Below are positions 33,762 through 44,739 of a stretch of DNA of 64,000 nt, in pieces. The stretch lies in the NCBI GenBank assembly GCA_963281255.1, contig OY725499.1:4669148-4733147 (forward strand). Reading direction: 5' to 3'. This DNA is from Aphrocallistes beatrix. Its lineage: Eukaryota > Porifera > Hexactinellida > Sceptrulophora > Aphrocallistidae. A program made the translations under genes and the position numbers. The notes under the pieces were generated by a model, which saw only the letters and a list, made by a program, of their open reading frames with translations, was not told where the DNA came from and searched no databases. Each line of letters starts with the position of its first letter. The first letter of the stretch is position 1.

Positions 33762-36700
33762 ATGTCAGGATATAGAGTCCCCAACACTTGTTTATCAAAG
33801 TTTTGCAATGCTTTAACTAGAGATGATATAGAAAAATTAAAAATTGATATTGTAGCTGCTGTGGGTGAATTTGATAATGTTTTTGAGCCTATTGATTTTC
33901 TCATTGTCCTCAATAACCGTGTGGATCATAACCCTTATCAGTTTGATTCAGCCCTTCAGCGTGTTAGGCCTGATCTCGTGGAAAAGGCTAGACTCATCCC
34001 CTGGCTATCTCTTCAGAGTTCAGGTGACGAGGAGAAAAACGGAGATGTGCTCAGTATGAAGAGCTTTGTCCATTTCCTAAATGCAAAAATCTCGCCTCGA
34101 GTTTGGAAGAATTTCCTTAATCAAAACGAGATCTACATTACCAAACTAGACTTAGCAGAAGTTGCTATATTATGTTTGAATAATAAGATAATCGAAAAGG
34201 ATTTGATAAACTTGAGGAACTTTTTTGAAAGTTTGAAAAAAAAAGACCTCCTTTTGAAACTGGAACCATATGTGAAAATGTTTTCTAAAATCAATGAATG
34301 GGAATTTGGAGATTATTATTTCTGTGAAACTCAAAAGGTAATCAAGTTAAGAGATGGTAAGTCAATATTTTTTATTATATTATTAAACAATATTATACAT
34401 AAATATTGTTAAAATGGGACATTTATTTGTAGTTATTTGCTTGTTGTACGTAAGATATACAATACGCTTCACGCACTTGCGTAGCGCGGCCAGTGAAGAC
34501 TTTGTGTTCACTGGCCGCGCTACGTAAGTTAGTCGCTGAAGAAGCGCGCTTGTTAGATATTATACGGGTTGCAATCCGAAGGAATTGCTTCAAGAAATAC
34601 TCGAACTTGGGCTATCTGCTATGTTCCCAAATACCATAATTGCACTACATATTTTTGTTAGTTTGCCTACATCAGTGGCTTCAGGAGAACGCACCTTCAA
34701 TGTTTTGAAGTAAGTTAAAAATTACCACCGTTCAACTATGGCTCAAGAGTGTTTAACTGGGCTGGCCATGCCTAATATCAATTATGATATTGCTATTGCA
34801 CGAAGATTATATTTTACCTCATTAATTGATGCATTCGCACAGAAAAAGCCTAGAAAAAGTATCAATTAAAGTTCGTTTGTATTCACATAATTACACTTAT
34901 ATTATCGTATAACATTTATCACTTCTTCTCATGTTTTCATTTATTGGAATTGTGGTCTCTTAATGACAATATCAATCTATTGTAATATCTTATATATTAA
35001 AACTCTAGGATTTTTTTTTTTTTGTTTTTTTTTGTTTGTTTGTCCGAATTGATTGAAGAATTGGCAAGTCGTAGAGATACGAAAATTGGCATGTAGGTGT
35101 CAAATGATGAATCTAGGATTAATTTCGAAGATCTAAGCGAAATGTTCGCACCTCGCCGAGATAGGTGACAAAATGTGCTGACCAATCAAATTCGATTATT
35201 TTATAATGCAAATACATTGGAATAAAATAGTATTGACTTATGCATACAATCAAAATAACTAATTGTGATTGAAATTCATTGGTTTATGTGAACCAATCAA
35301 TCATCAGCCTTTTATAATGCCATTCACACGATTCTATTTCATATAAATGATTGAATACTGCTATTTTCAGTCTATAATTTGATTGTTAACAACAATTAAA
35401 GTGTGTTATATGCTACGATCAATCAATTCGATCATAAAATAACTTTTAACGATATGGACTGGAATTGATTATTTAAGTATAATAATCTTTAGCAATGTGA
35501 ACTTTGTGTATTCAAATTGAGCTTATATTCAGGATAGTTGACTTAAGACTTAATACGAATTAAATTATATTTATCACGAAACAAAATTTCTGCTACAATT
35601 CTGATTTCATTAATGTAACCGTAGACAAATGGCAATCCAGCGTACTTAGTATAAAACAAGAATGCGACGTATTGTTTCTCTAATATCCCCAAGCACCCAC
35701 TGGGTAAATCTGCGGACACGCAGTGTCCGCAAGCCGCGCAGCGCAAGCAAGCGAAGCGCGCTTGTATATATTACAATGATTTCATTGTGAGTGTGAAGCC
35801 ATATATTTTGTTTAGAAAAGGTGTGGGAAATTGTTCTCCATGTTTTTTGCAGAGGCGTGAAAATTTCACTTAGATCTTAGAACTTAATCGCAGTCATATC
35901 ATTTGACACCTACATACCAATTTTCATGTCTCTACGACTTGCCAATTCTTTAATCAATTCGGACAAACAGAAAAAATCCTAGCGTTTTAATATACAAGAT
36001 ATTAACATGTACTACGGGCGTTCAATAAGTAGTCGTTATTGCAATTTATCTTGGTTGTTCCATTTAATTCAGAATTGGGTTAGCATATCTAATGTAGCCC
36101 TACCGATGCTCTTTCAAATGATACTTTACTTTTTCAATTCTGAGCTTTGGTTTTTATACTGTGGCTATTATTAGTTTGGCATTTTTATATACTGGCATTT
36201 ATTATGGCTTCCGAGAGTGCAGATTTCAAAACTGAGCAGCGAGCCTATGTAAAGACTCATACACTGCTCCAAGTTTCTTCAACCGACATCCACAAGGATT
36301 TGATGGAGGTTTATAATGATAGAACTCTTCCATATTCCACGATAGTTGACAGGACCCGACGTTTTCGTGAGGGAAGAGAGTCGATAGAAGATAAGCCCAG
36401 AGCAGGGAGGCCGATTTCCGGCGCCAGTGACAAATTTGTCCTCGAGGTTTCCGAATTACTTGAAGAAGACCCCCTATTTCATTGATGGAGATAGCTAATG
36501 CAGTTGGGGTCTCAACGGGAACCGCTCATACCATTGTGCATGACAATTTTCAATTTAGGAAAATCTGCGCTCGGTGAGTCCCGCATGCACTAGCACAGGC
36601 CCAGAAAACTAAGAGGGTTCAATGTGCTCAAAAGTTGCTTTCTGACTTCGATAGAACCGACTCCAGGAGTCTATTCGAGATCGTGACTGGTGATGAGACT

Positions 36701-39700
36701 TGGGTGCGTTATAGCGAGCCTTTGTCAAAGGAAGCTAACAAAGTATGGGTAGCTAAAGGCCAGGACCCACCAATAATCCCTCGATATGACTTCCGGAACC
36801 CCAAGGTTATGTACTGCATATTTTTTGATTCTTATGGTCCAGTGTGCCAGATTTGTGTCCCCAAGAATACCACTATTACTGGATCATTTTACATGAGTGA
36901 GTGCCTATCTGAGGTTGAGAAATTCTACCACAATCGACGGCCAAGGACTGGAACTCGAGGATTGAGATTATTGCATGATAATGCCCGACCCCACTAGACC
37001 AAACTGGTAAGGGAAAAGTTGGAAAGTCTGAGAGTTGTAGAGCTAGATCATCCTCCCTAATCACCAGACCTCGCTCCATGCGACTTTTGGCTCTTCCCTA
37101 AGCTGAAGAAACACCTTTCAGGGAGGGAATTCGAAAGTCGGCCTCACCTCGGATCTACGATTTTTCAGTATATGAAAGGTATACCACGTGGAGACTTCAA
37201 AAAAGTTTTTTGGATTGGATTAAGAGGCTAATACTAGTTATACAGCATCAAGGAGAGTAGTTCGAGAAATTGCAGCATTGATATTAATTATATTACTTGT
37301 TTTGGGGAAAGTATACTATGATAACGACTACTTATTGAATGCCCGTAGTAGTACTGTTGTGTATGATTTTGAGACCCGTATGATTTTGAGACCAGTTATT
37401 AACTAGCTTATACACCACTGACCAAGACAATATCGCATGTGTGCAAATTTTAAGCTATAAGGAACAAACGGGCTAACCAACAACAAGCTTGTTTTAATAG
37501 TAAAAGTTTTCAAAATAATCATTCATTTCCACGATAAAAATTAAATTGCTCAACACCAATTGTTGTACACTATAAATATCAACAGATAATTATCGTTATC
37601 AATCACCAAGTCGAAAATTAATAGCTAGAATAGCAATGCCACATTGTATTGAACACAAAACAATTTAGCAAAGGCAAGTTACAACGATAGATTAATATAT
37701 ATATCCCAAGATTTAAACATAGACAATGAAACAATGGATAACTAGTATTAATAACTGGTCTCAAATCACACGGGTCTAAAAATCATACGCAACAGTACAA
37801 ACAAACTTCGCTTGCTTTCGCTGCGCGGCATGCGCGCATTTTTTTATCTGGCCAAGTCATCCTTCGGGATCTTTTCTTATACATTCCGTATTTTATAGAA
37901 AAGCCCATACTAATTAGATTTATTCATAGTTTACTTTATACAGTCAGGGTCGCTTATTGTGAACCCGCTTAATATGAACATTCGTTTATTATGAACAAAC
38001 CTCCTGGTCCCAATTTCATTTTTAGATAGGATTTGTATTGAATCAAGCTCGCTTAATAGGAAGTATCTCTATTATGAACAGATTTTTTGGTCCTCTGGTG
38101 GTTCACAATAAGCGACCCTGACTGTATAAAGCCTAATAATAAAAGCACTTAGAAGTGCCCATAAACGACCTCTGAAAATCACCAATATTGTTACAAATTT
38201 AACCTATTGCGCAACCGGTGACTAATGATGACTAATCTAAATTTTAACAACGGATATGGGTACTTTGACACCATATTTATATATGCTGGTAATACATTCT
38301 TAAGCTCTATTGTGCTTTGTTAATGATTTAAGGCAGCTCATGTTTTAGCTCAACCATCTTCTACCGCATCCCTAGTCCTAAATCCGCATGTTACTGTGAA
38401 GCCTTATATACAGTAGGCTATGATTGATTATATTATTGGGTTCGCTTATTTTGAGTCTGCATGATATGAAATTAAATATACGTATCTCAACTATTACCAA
38501 CGTTTGATTGACTGTTTATTTCCTAGTTTTACTCTTTCCTTTTGTGCAATCCTTTAGATCTTCTTACAGAGATTCGGGATAGAGGAGATGATTTTACTGA
38601 GCTCTATGAGCAAGCTTGCCTAGAAGGTGAGCATGACGTTCAGTTTTTCAGGATTTTGATAGTGGGACCTGAAGGAGTGGGAAAGACTAGCTTACTGAAA
38701 GCTTTGAAAAATCAACCTTTCAATGAAAATGAGGATTCTACAAATCTCATTGATAAAACAGATATTACTATTGCGGATGTAGGCATGGAATGGATTCAAG
38801 ATGTGAATGTAAAAGATCATTTAATCGAGACAAGAGAGAATTGCGCTGCTAATGTAGCCATATACAACTTTCAAAATGAAAAGGAGACAAGAAGTACTAA
38901 TATAAAAAAGGTTTCATATGAACAAGATCCTGTAGGACAAGTTCAGGTTAAACCAGTTGATGAAATTCCTGAAGATCAAAATTGGGATCAAAAAAATCCC
39001 AGAGATCAGGTTGGGAAAAACAACGTGCCTGAAAATCAAGGTATAGGGAAGAATAATCCTAAAGATCAATTTACCGATAAAACTGTTTCCGAAAATCAAG
39101 TGATGGGAAAGACAATTCCTAAAACTAAATTTAAGGATAAAAGAGTTCCTGAAAATTTATTCACGGAAAAAGCTATTCCTAAAGCTGAAGTTGCAGATAA
39201 AAGGGTTCCTCAAAGTCAAGTTACGAAAAAAACAATTCCTGAAGATCAAGTCAGGAAAAATATCATATCTGAAAATCAAATTAACGAGAAGACATTTACT
39301 GAAATTAAAATGAAGGGAAAAGTAGTTAATGAAGAACTCGTGGATAGGATACGGAAAAATTTAGATAACGACCATCCCTCTGATCCGCTCAAATTTTTCA
39401 CAGTTTGGGATCTAGCAGGACAATCCTTTTTATTCAGTATGCATCCTCTGTTCCTTGCACAAAAAGCTGTCTACCTAGTCGCTGTTGATCTCTCGGTTAG
39501 CCTCAATGATAAAGTTATTTTTAGGAAAGATAGAAAGTTTAAAAGATTGGATAGGCGTGAATTGGAAGAGAAAACATACTTGGATATAACATTATACTGG
39601 ATACGTACCATATACTCTGTGACAAGTTCTGCTGGAAATAAAAAGGGAAAATGGAAATCTAGAATTGTGATAGTTTTTACTAAATCTGATAAAATACTTA

Positions 39701-42042
39701 ATCCTGAAGATAAAGCTAAAGCTAACTTTGAGGAAATTAAGAGAAATCTCAATCAGAAAACTAATTGTATGGAGATGGTAGACAAGAAATATCACATAGT
39801 AAGTTCAAAAGTGAGGTCTATTGAACATTTAAAATCGTTAAAGAATTATATTATCAGTAAAGGCGAACTTTTAAACACAAAACTACCCATCAACTGGTTA
39901 GATTTTGCTTTAAAGATTTTTTCACATGAAAAATCTGCTTTGGGCGGAAGAGATATTGAGAAGTTCGCGAATGATGCAGAATGTGAGGGACCCGTACAGA
40001 TCCTGGAGTGGTTCCACTCAATAGGAATTTTCTTCTTTAGAAGAAACATTCTATTCAAGTCACCGTCTGATTTGTTAGAGGTGATTTTTCATATTATTGC
40101 GCCAGAGTACTTGTATGTAAAAAAAAAATCAGATTTTCCACCGGACGTTGACAAAGCTGTGGAGAAAGCACTTCCAGACATTGATAGAGCTATGAATGAA
40201 GCACTTTTAACTGAAACATTTCTAAACATTATTCTAGAGATTAACTCCCTTCTCCATGTTAAATCTGAGATACTTCAGCTATGGGGAGAGTTTGGTATAA
40301 TATTGTACGAACACAAAGAACAACAGGAGTACTACATTCCTTATTTGTTCACTCAAGACTTAGAAAATGTTTACAATTCTAAACCAGATTATCAAAACAC
40401 TCTAATTCTCTACATTTATTTTTCTGATTTCCAGATACCCACTTCATTCTACTTTGCTTTCCTATCACTTTGTGTCGGAAGAAATCCTGAATCAGTTCTG
40501 GATCATGGATTTGATTGGGTGAGGTTTAAATGGGATGATAACATTACCTGCATAGTTGATAGTCCTAAAGAAGACCCATACATCCGTATTATCCTTCTGG
40601 GGATCAATTTAACACATTCCTCATCTGATATATCCTCTCTAACCCTTCAACTCGAAGAATGGATTCTAGACATAAAACTTACTAACATTGTAACTGGGAA
40701 AAATGCGAAAATAGTTCTTAACTGTCCTTGTGGTTCGTTTAAATCTAAACCTATTATTCCTTGTGCTTATTACGAAGCTTATATAAAGTGTTTACCTTAT
40801 GAGCCATTAGTCTGCAAAAAAATAGACCAAGAAACCTCAAAATATAATCAGTATTCTTGGTCATTTTTTAATAGGTACACAAATCCATTCAAAAATATCC
40901 CTTCTCAACTAGGAAAGGACTTTCTTGCGAAAAAAAATCCAAAATTATGTGAAGACTTTTTTGAGGGAAATACTACCTTTGATCAGTTAAACTTGATACC
41001 TCTTCTGAAAGATTTGCGCATAAATGATTTGATTGATTATGATGAATTTGCTGAATTTTATCAGTTGAAAGAGACTGAGAAGAGAAATTTTTTATTAGAA
41101 AAGCTTCCAAAGGGAAAGGCATGGGCTCAGAAATTCTATGAAATATTGAAACATAATAATGATTATCGCGATGCTACAAATTTGTTTGAAAAATATGTTA
41201 TTGAATGGCTCAGTTCAGATAAACTATCAGAGAACCCAGGTTTCACGCGATATCCATTTTATCACAATCCTTGTGGAGTCTGTCTTATAATCAACATTTG
41301 TAACTTCGACGATGCCGAGGGAATTAGGAGGAATGGCTCCGAGGCTGATGTTCTTAATTTAGAACAGACTTTTGAAAGTATGAATTTTCTGATTCGTTCA
41401 TACCAAGATTTAAAGCGGTCTGAATTTCTAGAAGTGTTGAACGATATTCGCACTTTAGATCACTCAGATTATGACACATTTTTCTGTATAATAATGTCGC
41501 ATGGTGATGAAACGGGGATATTTCCAAGTGACGTAGCTACAGAAGATCAAATCTCTATCAAAGAAATTCGAAATCTTTTCACAGATGAAAACTGCGAAAG
41601 TTTAAAAGGAAAGCCTAAAATATTTATTGTTCAAGCATGCAGGGGAGATAAAAAGCACGAAATCCAGAATATAAAGAAAGGTTCATCAAAATACACGGAT
41701 CTAGACTCTGGCGAAACTCCCAAGCCCAAAACTGAAACTCCTCAGAAAGAAATAGAACAATCTAGGAGAGAACAAAAGGGTACGATACCTGCTGATTTTT
41801 ACACACCACAAGCAACAGTGAAAGAATATGTCTCATATCGTGACCCCATAGAAGGAAGCTATTTTATTAAGACTCTATGTTCAGTTTTGAAAAAACAGAG
41901 ATTCAACCATCATCTGGTTGATATTATGATAGAGGTGCGTAGACAAGTATCTGAAGAAGAAATAAAAATAGGAACACAAATAACACAACAATGTACAGAA
42001 GATGATAATAACACATTGAGGCACCCATTTTTTGTATATTAA
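33762..42042 (+). CDS. DED-DED-Roc-COR-CARD-caspase fusion protein
   Basis: Two exons, 33762-34356 and 38558-42042, give 1359 residues. Acceptor TTTATTTTAG lies 9 nt before the ATG, donor GATG/GTAAGT follows exon 1, and acceptor CAATCCTTTAG precedes exon 2; phases match. Residues 10-85 are a DED (LTRDDIEKLK, RPDL) and 97-175 a second. Next is a Roc GTPase: P-loop GPEGVGKTS at 235-243, DLAGQ near 483, TKSD at 573-576. A 12-copy, 10-residue repeat (334-453) lies between P-loop and DLAGQ. COR-like sequence follows (INWLDFALKIF, ILEWFHSIGIFFFRRN). About 1005-1080 is CARD-like (LLEKLPKGKAWAQKFYEIL). The caspase domain keeps His in MSHGDE (1180) and Cys in QACRGD (1226), plus the p10 motif YVSYRDPIEGSYFIKTLC. 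An acidic linker (YTDLDSG) between subunits is a possible self-cleavage site. Inferred role: a GTPase-switched, self-contained caspase receptor. Joining exon 1 to exon 2 rests on phase and lack of alternatives; no transcript is available. Confidence 0.82.
34356..34556 (+). mobile_element. Helitron-like 3' module in the DED-caspase gene intron
   Basis: The GC module occupies 34462-34556, with a long palindrome (GCGCGGCCAGTGAAGAC and GTTCACTGGCCGCGC), ending CTTG then T. It lies directly downstream of the first exon of the DED-caspase gene. The start of the element is undefined. Confidence 0.45.
34988..35764 (+). mobile_element. Complete Helitron-like non-autonomous element
   Basis: Starts TCTTATATATTAAAACTC after A, contains a T-rich TTTGTTTGTTTGTCCG stretch, and ends with GC hairpins (CGCAGCGCAAGCAAGCGAAG) and CTTG followed by T. 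No terminal inverted repeats or target duplication are needed to explain it, as expected for Helitrons inserting between A and T. The usual 3' end is CTRR; CTTG departs from that. To its right, 35850-36000 is an inverted copy of the 5' end, so a second element may abut it. No helicase is encoded. Confidence 0.6.
36012..37348 (+). mobile_element. mariner element, full length, transposase dead
   Basis: 1337 bp with 28-bp terminal inverted repeats (starting CTACGGGCGTTCAATAAG; right end CTACGGGCATTCAATAAG inverted, one difference overall) and a TA duplication at 36010-36011 and 37349-37350. It carries a broken transposase. It sits in the intron of the DED-caspase gene in the same orientation. 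Confidence 0.95.
36204..37237 (+). pseudogene. mariner transposase pseudogene (DD34D)
   Basis: The reading starts MASESADFKTEQRAYVKTH at 36204, with the paired helix-turn-helix region (RRFREGRESIEDKPRAGRP), then loses frame near 36480. It continues in another frame with a stop near 36580, then VTGDETWVRYSEPLSKEANK, HDNARPH followed by a stop, and SPDLAPCDFWLFP after a second stop. The catalytic aspartates (GDETW, HDN, CDFW) are spaced as in DD34D mariners. One frameshift and three in-frame stops make it inactive. Normal length would be about 345 residues. Confidence 0.92.
37354..37795. mobile_element. CTGTTGC palindromic element P3
   Basis: 442 bp starting CTGTTGTGTATGATTTTGAG and ending with the inverse CATACGCAACAG, flanked by TA on both sides. 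Each end has two direct copies of GTATGATTTTGAGACC, slightly diverged at the right. It is inserted three bases from the TA duplication of the mariner element. The interior (37420-37730) pairs less perfectly than in P1, P4 and P5. Confidence 0.75.
37941..38124. mobile_element. CAGTCAGGGTCGCTTATT MITE, copy 2
   Basis: 184 bp, same ends and interior as the copy at 32728, flanked by TA on both sides. It lies in the intron of the DED-caspase gene. Confidence 0.85.
38128..38422. mobile_element. CATAGCCT-family element Q3, right half only
   Basis: Matches the right arms of Q1, Q4 and Q5 from CACTTAGAAGTGCCC through GGCAGCTCATG to the end AGGCTATG. The left arm is absent, so the palindrome is broken. 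Confidence 0.7.
38962..39321 (+). repeat. Twelve 30-bp coding repeats inside the Roc domain
   Basis: Twelve consecutive 10-residue units of the form (V/I)P(E/K)xQxxxK, for example NVPENQGIGK, TVSENQVMGK, RVPENLFTEK and TIPEDQVRKN. They lie between the P-loop and the DLAGQ motif, where Roc domains carry only a short switch region. The array stays in frame and is rich in K, E, N and Q, so it is probably a disordered, charged insertion. Confidence 0.9.
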
Positions 42043-42250
42043 GCAAATTAATCGACTTTATTTGAATGCAAATTTTGCTACGTAAAACTTCATTAATGGC
42101 AAGAGTCTTTAGTATGCTATGGCTAGAGACCATCTTTCAGCTGATATAGGACTTTTTATTTTAAATATAATGTTTTCGAAAGTGTACGATATTTTTTTGT
42201 TCTTTTTTTTACAATAATTACATAAAGTAAAATATCTTGAAAATCTTATA
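42043..42250. other. 3' flank of the DED-caspase gene
   Basis: AT-rich, presumably 3' UTR. No perfect AATAAA is obvious. No coding sequence. Confidence 0.4.
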
Positions 42251-42694
42251 CATGTATCCTTCGCCGTTCGCGGGGGTTACGTTCCTGAGAATTGTAGAGA
42301 AGGCAAAATCGCGAACGGCAAGACGTTAGTTCAATGAGAATAGTGGGGTTACGTTCTTAGATTATAAAAACGACGCTAGATACAGTTTGCTAAATACGTT
42401 ATTGATTCAATAGTTGAGCTGTAATACTGATACAACACTGGCACAAGTGAAATGGTGGTAATAAATGAAGTGATAAATGAAAGATATAGACCCCCTAGTG
42501 GCAAACCTAAGTACCATACCTAAATTGTAAAGTCTAGCCTTCATTTCTAAACCTAAATTGTAGATACGTGTAAGGTTATAGACTTATGGTAGCCCATGAA
42601 ACTACTGAAGAGAGTAATGAAAACCACGAATACTCGAGGGAACGAGTCACGAATAGCAAAACAAGACTCAAAAATTTTCCGCGAATAGTCGAAT
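42251..42694. mobile_element. CTCGCCGTTCGCG-type MITE, copy 2, right end replaced
   Basis: Follows the copy at 21104 closely from its left end through GAACGAGTC and AAGACTCAAAAATTTTCCGC. It then switches at about 42694 into the GAATTGATTGAA 5' sequence of the Helitron-like family instead of the inverted terminus. Confidence 0.7.
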
Positions 42695-42850
42695 CCGAAT
42701 TGATTGAAAAATTTGCAAATTGTAGAGATATGAAAATTGGCATGGAGGTGTCAATGATATGACTACGATCAAGTTCTAAGATCTAAGCGAAATTTTCACT
42801 CCTCTGCTAAAAATGGAAAACAATTCTTCACGACTTTTCTATAAATTATA

Positions 42851-43315
42851 CGAGGGTCGGCTGAAGAGTTTATAGGTTGACTAGTCATGAGTTATGTTAG
42901 ACCAATGAAATTTTGCTACCATTTTTATTACAAAATGCATTTTTTATTTACCACTAAAGCATTATTTAGTAGTTCATAGATTACTTTGAAAGTTGGTAAT
43001 AGCGAGTATTTGCAAAAATGTACAACATTTTGCATCGTGGATTTATCAAGTACAATCGCCATATTCTCCTGATTTGGCACCATCTGACTTCCATCTGTTT
43101 CTGAACTGGGTAAACATTTGGCTTTAGAGCAATGTTGGAGCGATGACGAGATGATACCCGCTGGAAAGGACTGCTTTACCCTTCCCGGAAGAAAAATTAT
43201 ATACCAAGGGGATCCAGGTGCTGCAATACCGGTCCCACACATAGTCCCATCCCACACATGGTCCCATCCCATAAGGATATCATACTTAGCCTACGAACTT
43301 TTCAGCCGACCCTCA
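42851..43315 (+). mobile_element. Second mariner, internally deleted
   Basis: Inverted ends CGAGGGTCGGCTGAAGAGTT and the inverse of TGAGGGTCGGCTGAAAAGTT, flanked by TA. Near 43051-43110 the plus strand still reads YSPDLAPSDFHLFLN, the last catalytic region of a DD34D mariner transposase; the earlier two-thirds is gone. The downstream remnant has frameshifts and stops. A different subfamily from the element at 36012. Confidence 0.85.
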
Positions 43316-43445
43316 TATATGACTTCATTATCACAATAGAAATATTGTCCGACACTACAATAGATTGTCATTGTATATAATATTTTGTATATAATATTCA
43401 GAGTAACTTGCGGATTTGAGCCTAGGGATGCGGTAGATGGTTGAA

Positions 43446-44408
43446 CTGTTGCGTGGTATTCTGAGGCACCGTGGTATTTTGAGGCACTAGTCAAATTAAC
43501 CATGGATATTCAACTTGCGTGGTATTCTGAGGTACCGTGGTATTCTGAGGCAACACCAACCTGTGATCATGATGCGATCATTTACATAGTTCTAATTTAG
43601 ACAATGACTTTCCATTTGAGTAGTGATACTTGTATGTTTTCCCTGCTCTAAATAGTGTATTGTGCTTCATGACCTGGAATGCTTATTAAATAATATGTTT
43701 ATTCGTCTCATTATTCAGGACATACAATACAAATAGAAAAAAATCTGTGAGTACTGTTGCGTGGTATTTTGAGATATATCGTAGTATTCTGAGATTTTGT
43801 TTCGCTTACTCAAATGGCATTGTGGTTCAATCGGTTTCATCGTAACCTGATAACCACCGCCACCAAATTGTGGAACATGACACAATTTGATGGCACGCGA
43901 CACAATTTACTATGGTAGAACCCCATATGGACCATGGATAAAGTATATGTTTCATTCATGCCATCAAATTGTGTCATGTTCCACAATTTGGTGGCGGTGG
44001 TTATCAGGTCACGATGAAACCGATTGAACCACAATGCCATTTGAGTAAGCGAAACAAAATCTCAGAATGCTACGATATATCTCAAAATACCACGCAACAG
44101 TACTCACAAATTTTTTTCTATTTGTATTGTATGTCCTGAATAATGAGACGAATAAACATATTATTTAATAAGCATTCCAGGTCATGAAGCACAATACACT
44201 ATTTAGAGCAGGGAAAACATACAAGTATCACTACTCAAATGGAAAGTCATTGTCTAAATTAGAACTATGTAAATGATCGCATCATGATCACAGGTTGGTG
44301 TTGCCTCAGAATACCACGGTACCTCAGAATACCACGCAAGTTGAATATCCATGGTTAATTTGACTAGTGCCTCAAAATACCACGGTGCCTCAGAATACCA
44401 CGCAACAG
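43446..44408. mobile_element. CTGTTGC palindromic element P4 (outer)
   Basis: Two arms of exactly 306 nt (43446-43751 and 44103-44408) are inverted copies meeting at GTGAGTACTCAC, so the original element was a 614-bp palindrome with no loop. It starts CTGTTGCGTGGTATTCTGAG and is flanked by AA on both sides. Each arm carries several copies of GTGGTATTCTGAGG. Element P5 is inserted at its exact centre. Confidence 0.88.
43754..44100. mobile_element. CTGTTGC palindromic element P5 (nested in P4)
   Basis: 347 bp, starting CTGTTGCGTGGTATTTTGAG and ending with the inverse, flanked by TA on both sides. Arms contain GTAGTATTCTGAG-like subrepeats and a core with CACCAAATTGTGGAAC and ATATGGACCATGGATA shared with P1. 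Removing it and one TA restores the dyad centre of P4. Confidence 0.85.
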
Positions 44409-44739
44409 AACTAATACATGAGCTGCCTTAAATCATTAACAAAGCACAATAGAGCATAGTAATGTATTACCAGCATACATAAATATGGTGTCCGTTGTTA
44501 AAATTTAGATTAGTCACCATATGGTTGTGACAAATATTTCTTATTGCGCAACCATATGGTAACTAATCTAAATTTTAACAACGTACACCTTATTTATATA
44601 TGCTGGTAATACATTCCTAAGCTCTATTGTGCTTTGTTAATGATTTAAGGCAGCTCATGTATCAGTTCAACCATATTCTACCGCATCCCTAGTCCCAAAT
44701 CCACAAGTTAATGTGAGGCCTTATATACAGTAGGCTATG

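Larger units (their letters stand above)
43397..44739. mobile_element. CATAGCCT-family element Q4 carrying palindromes P4 and P5
   Basis: The left part lacks the CATAGCCT end and begins around GTAACTTGCGGATTTG; the right end AGGCTATG is at 44732-44739. The family sequence GATGGTTGAACTAATACATG is interrupted at GGTTGAA by P4 and resumes at 44409. Confidence 0.75.

Noticed and set aside
33607-33816. Open frame upstream of and overlapping the DED exon
   Set aside because: Hydrophobic, AT-driven and without homology; the DED frame from 33762 is the supported one.
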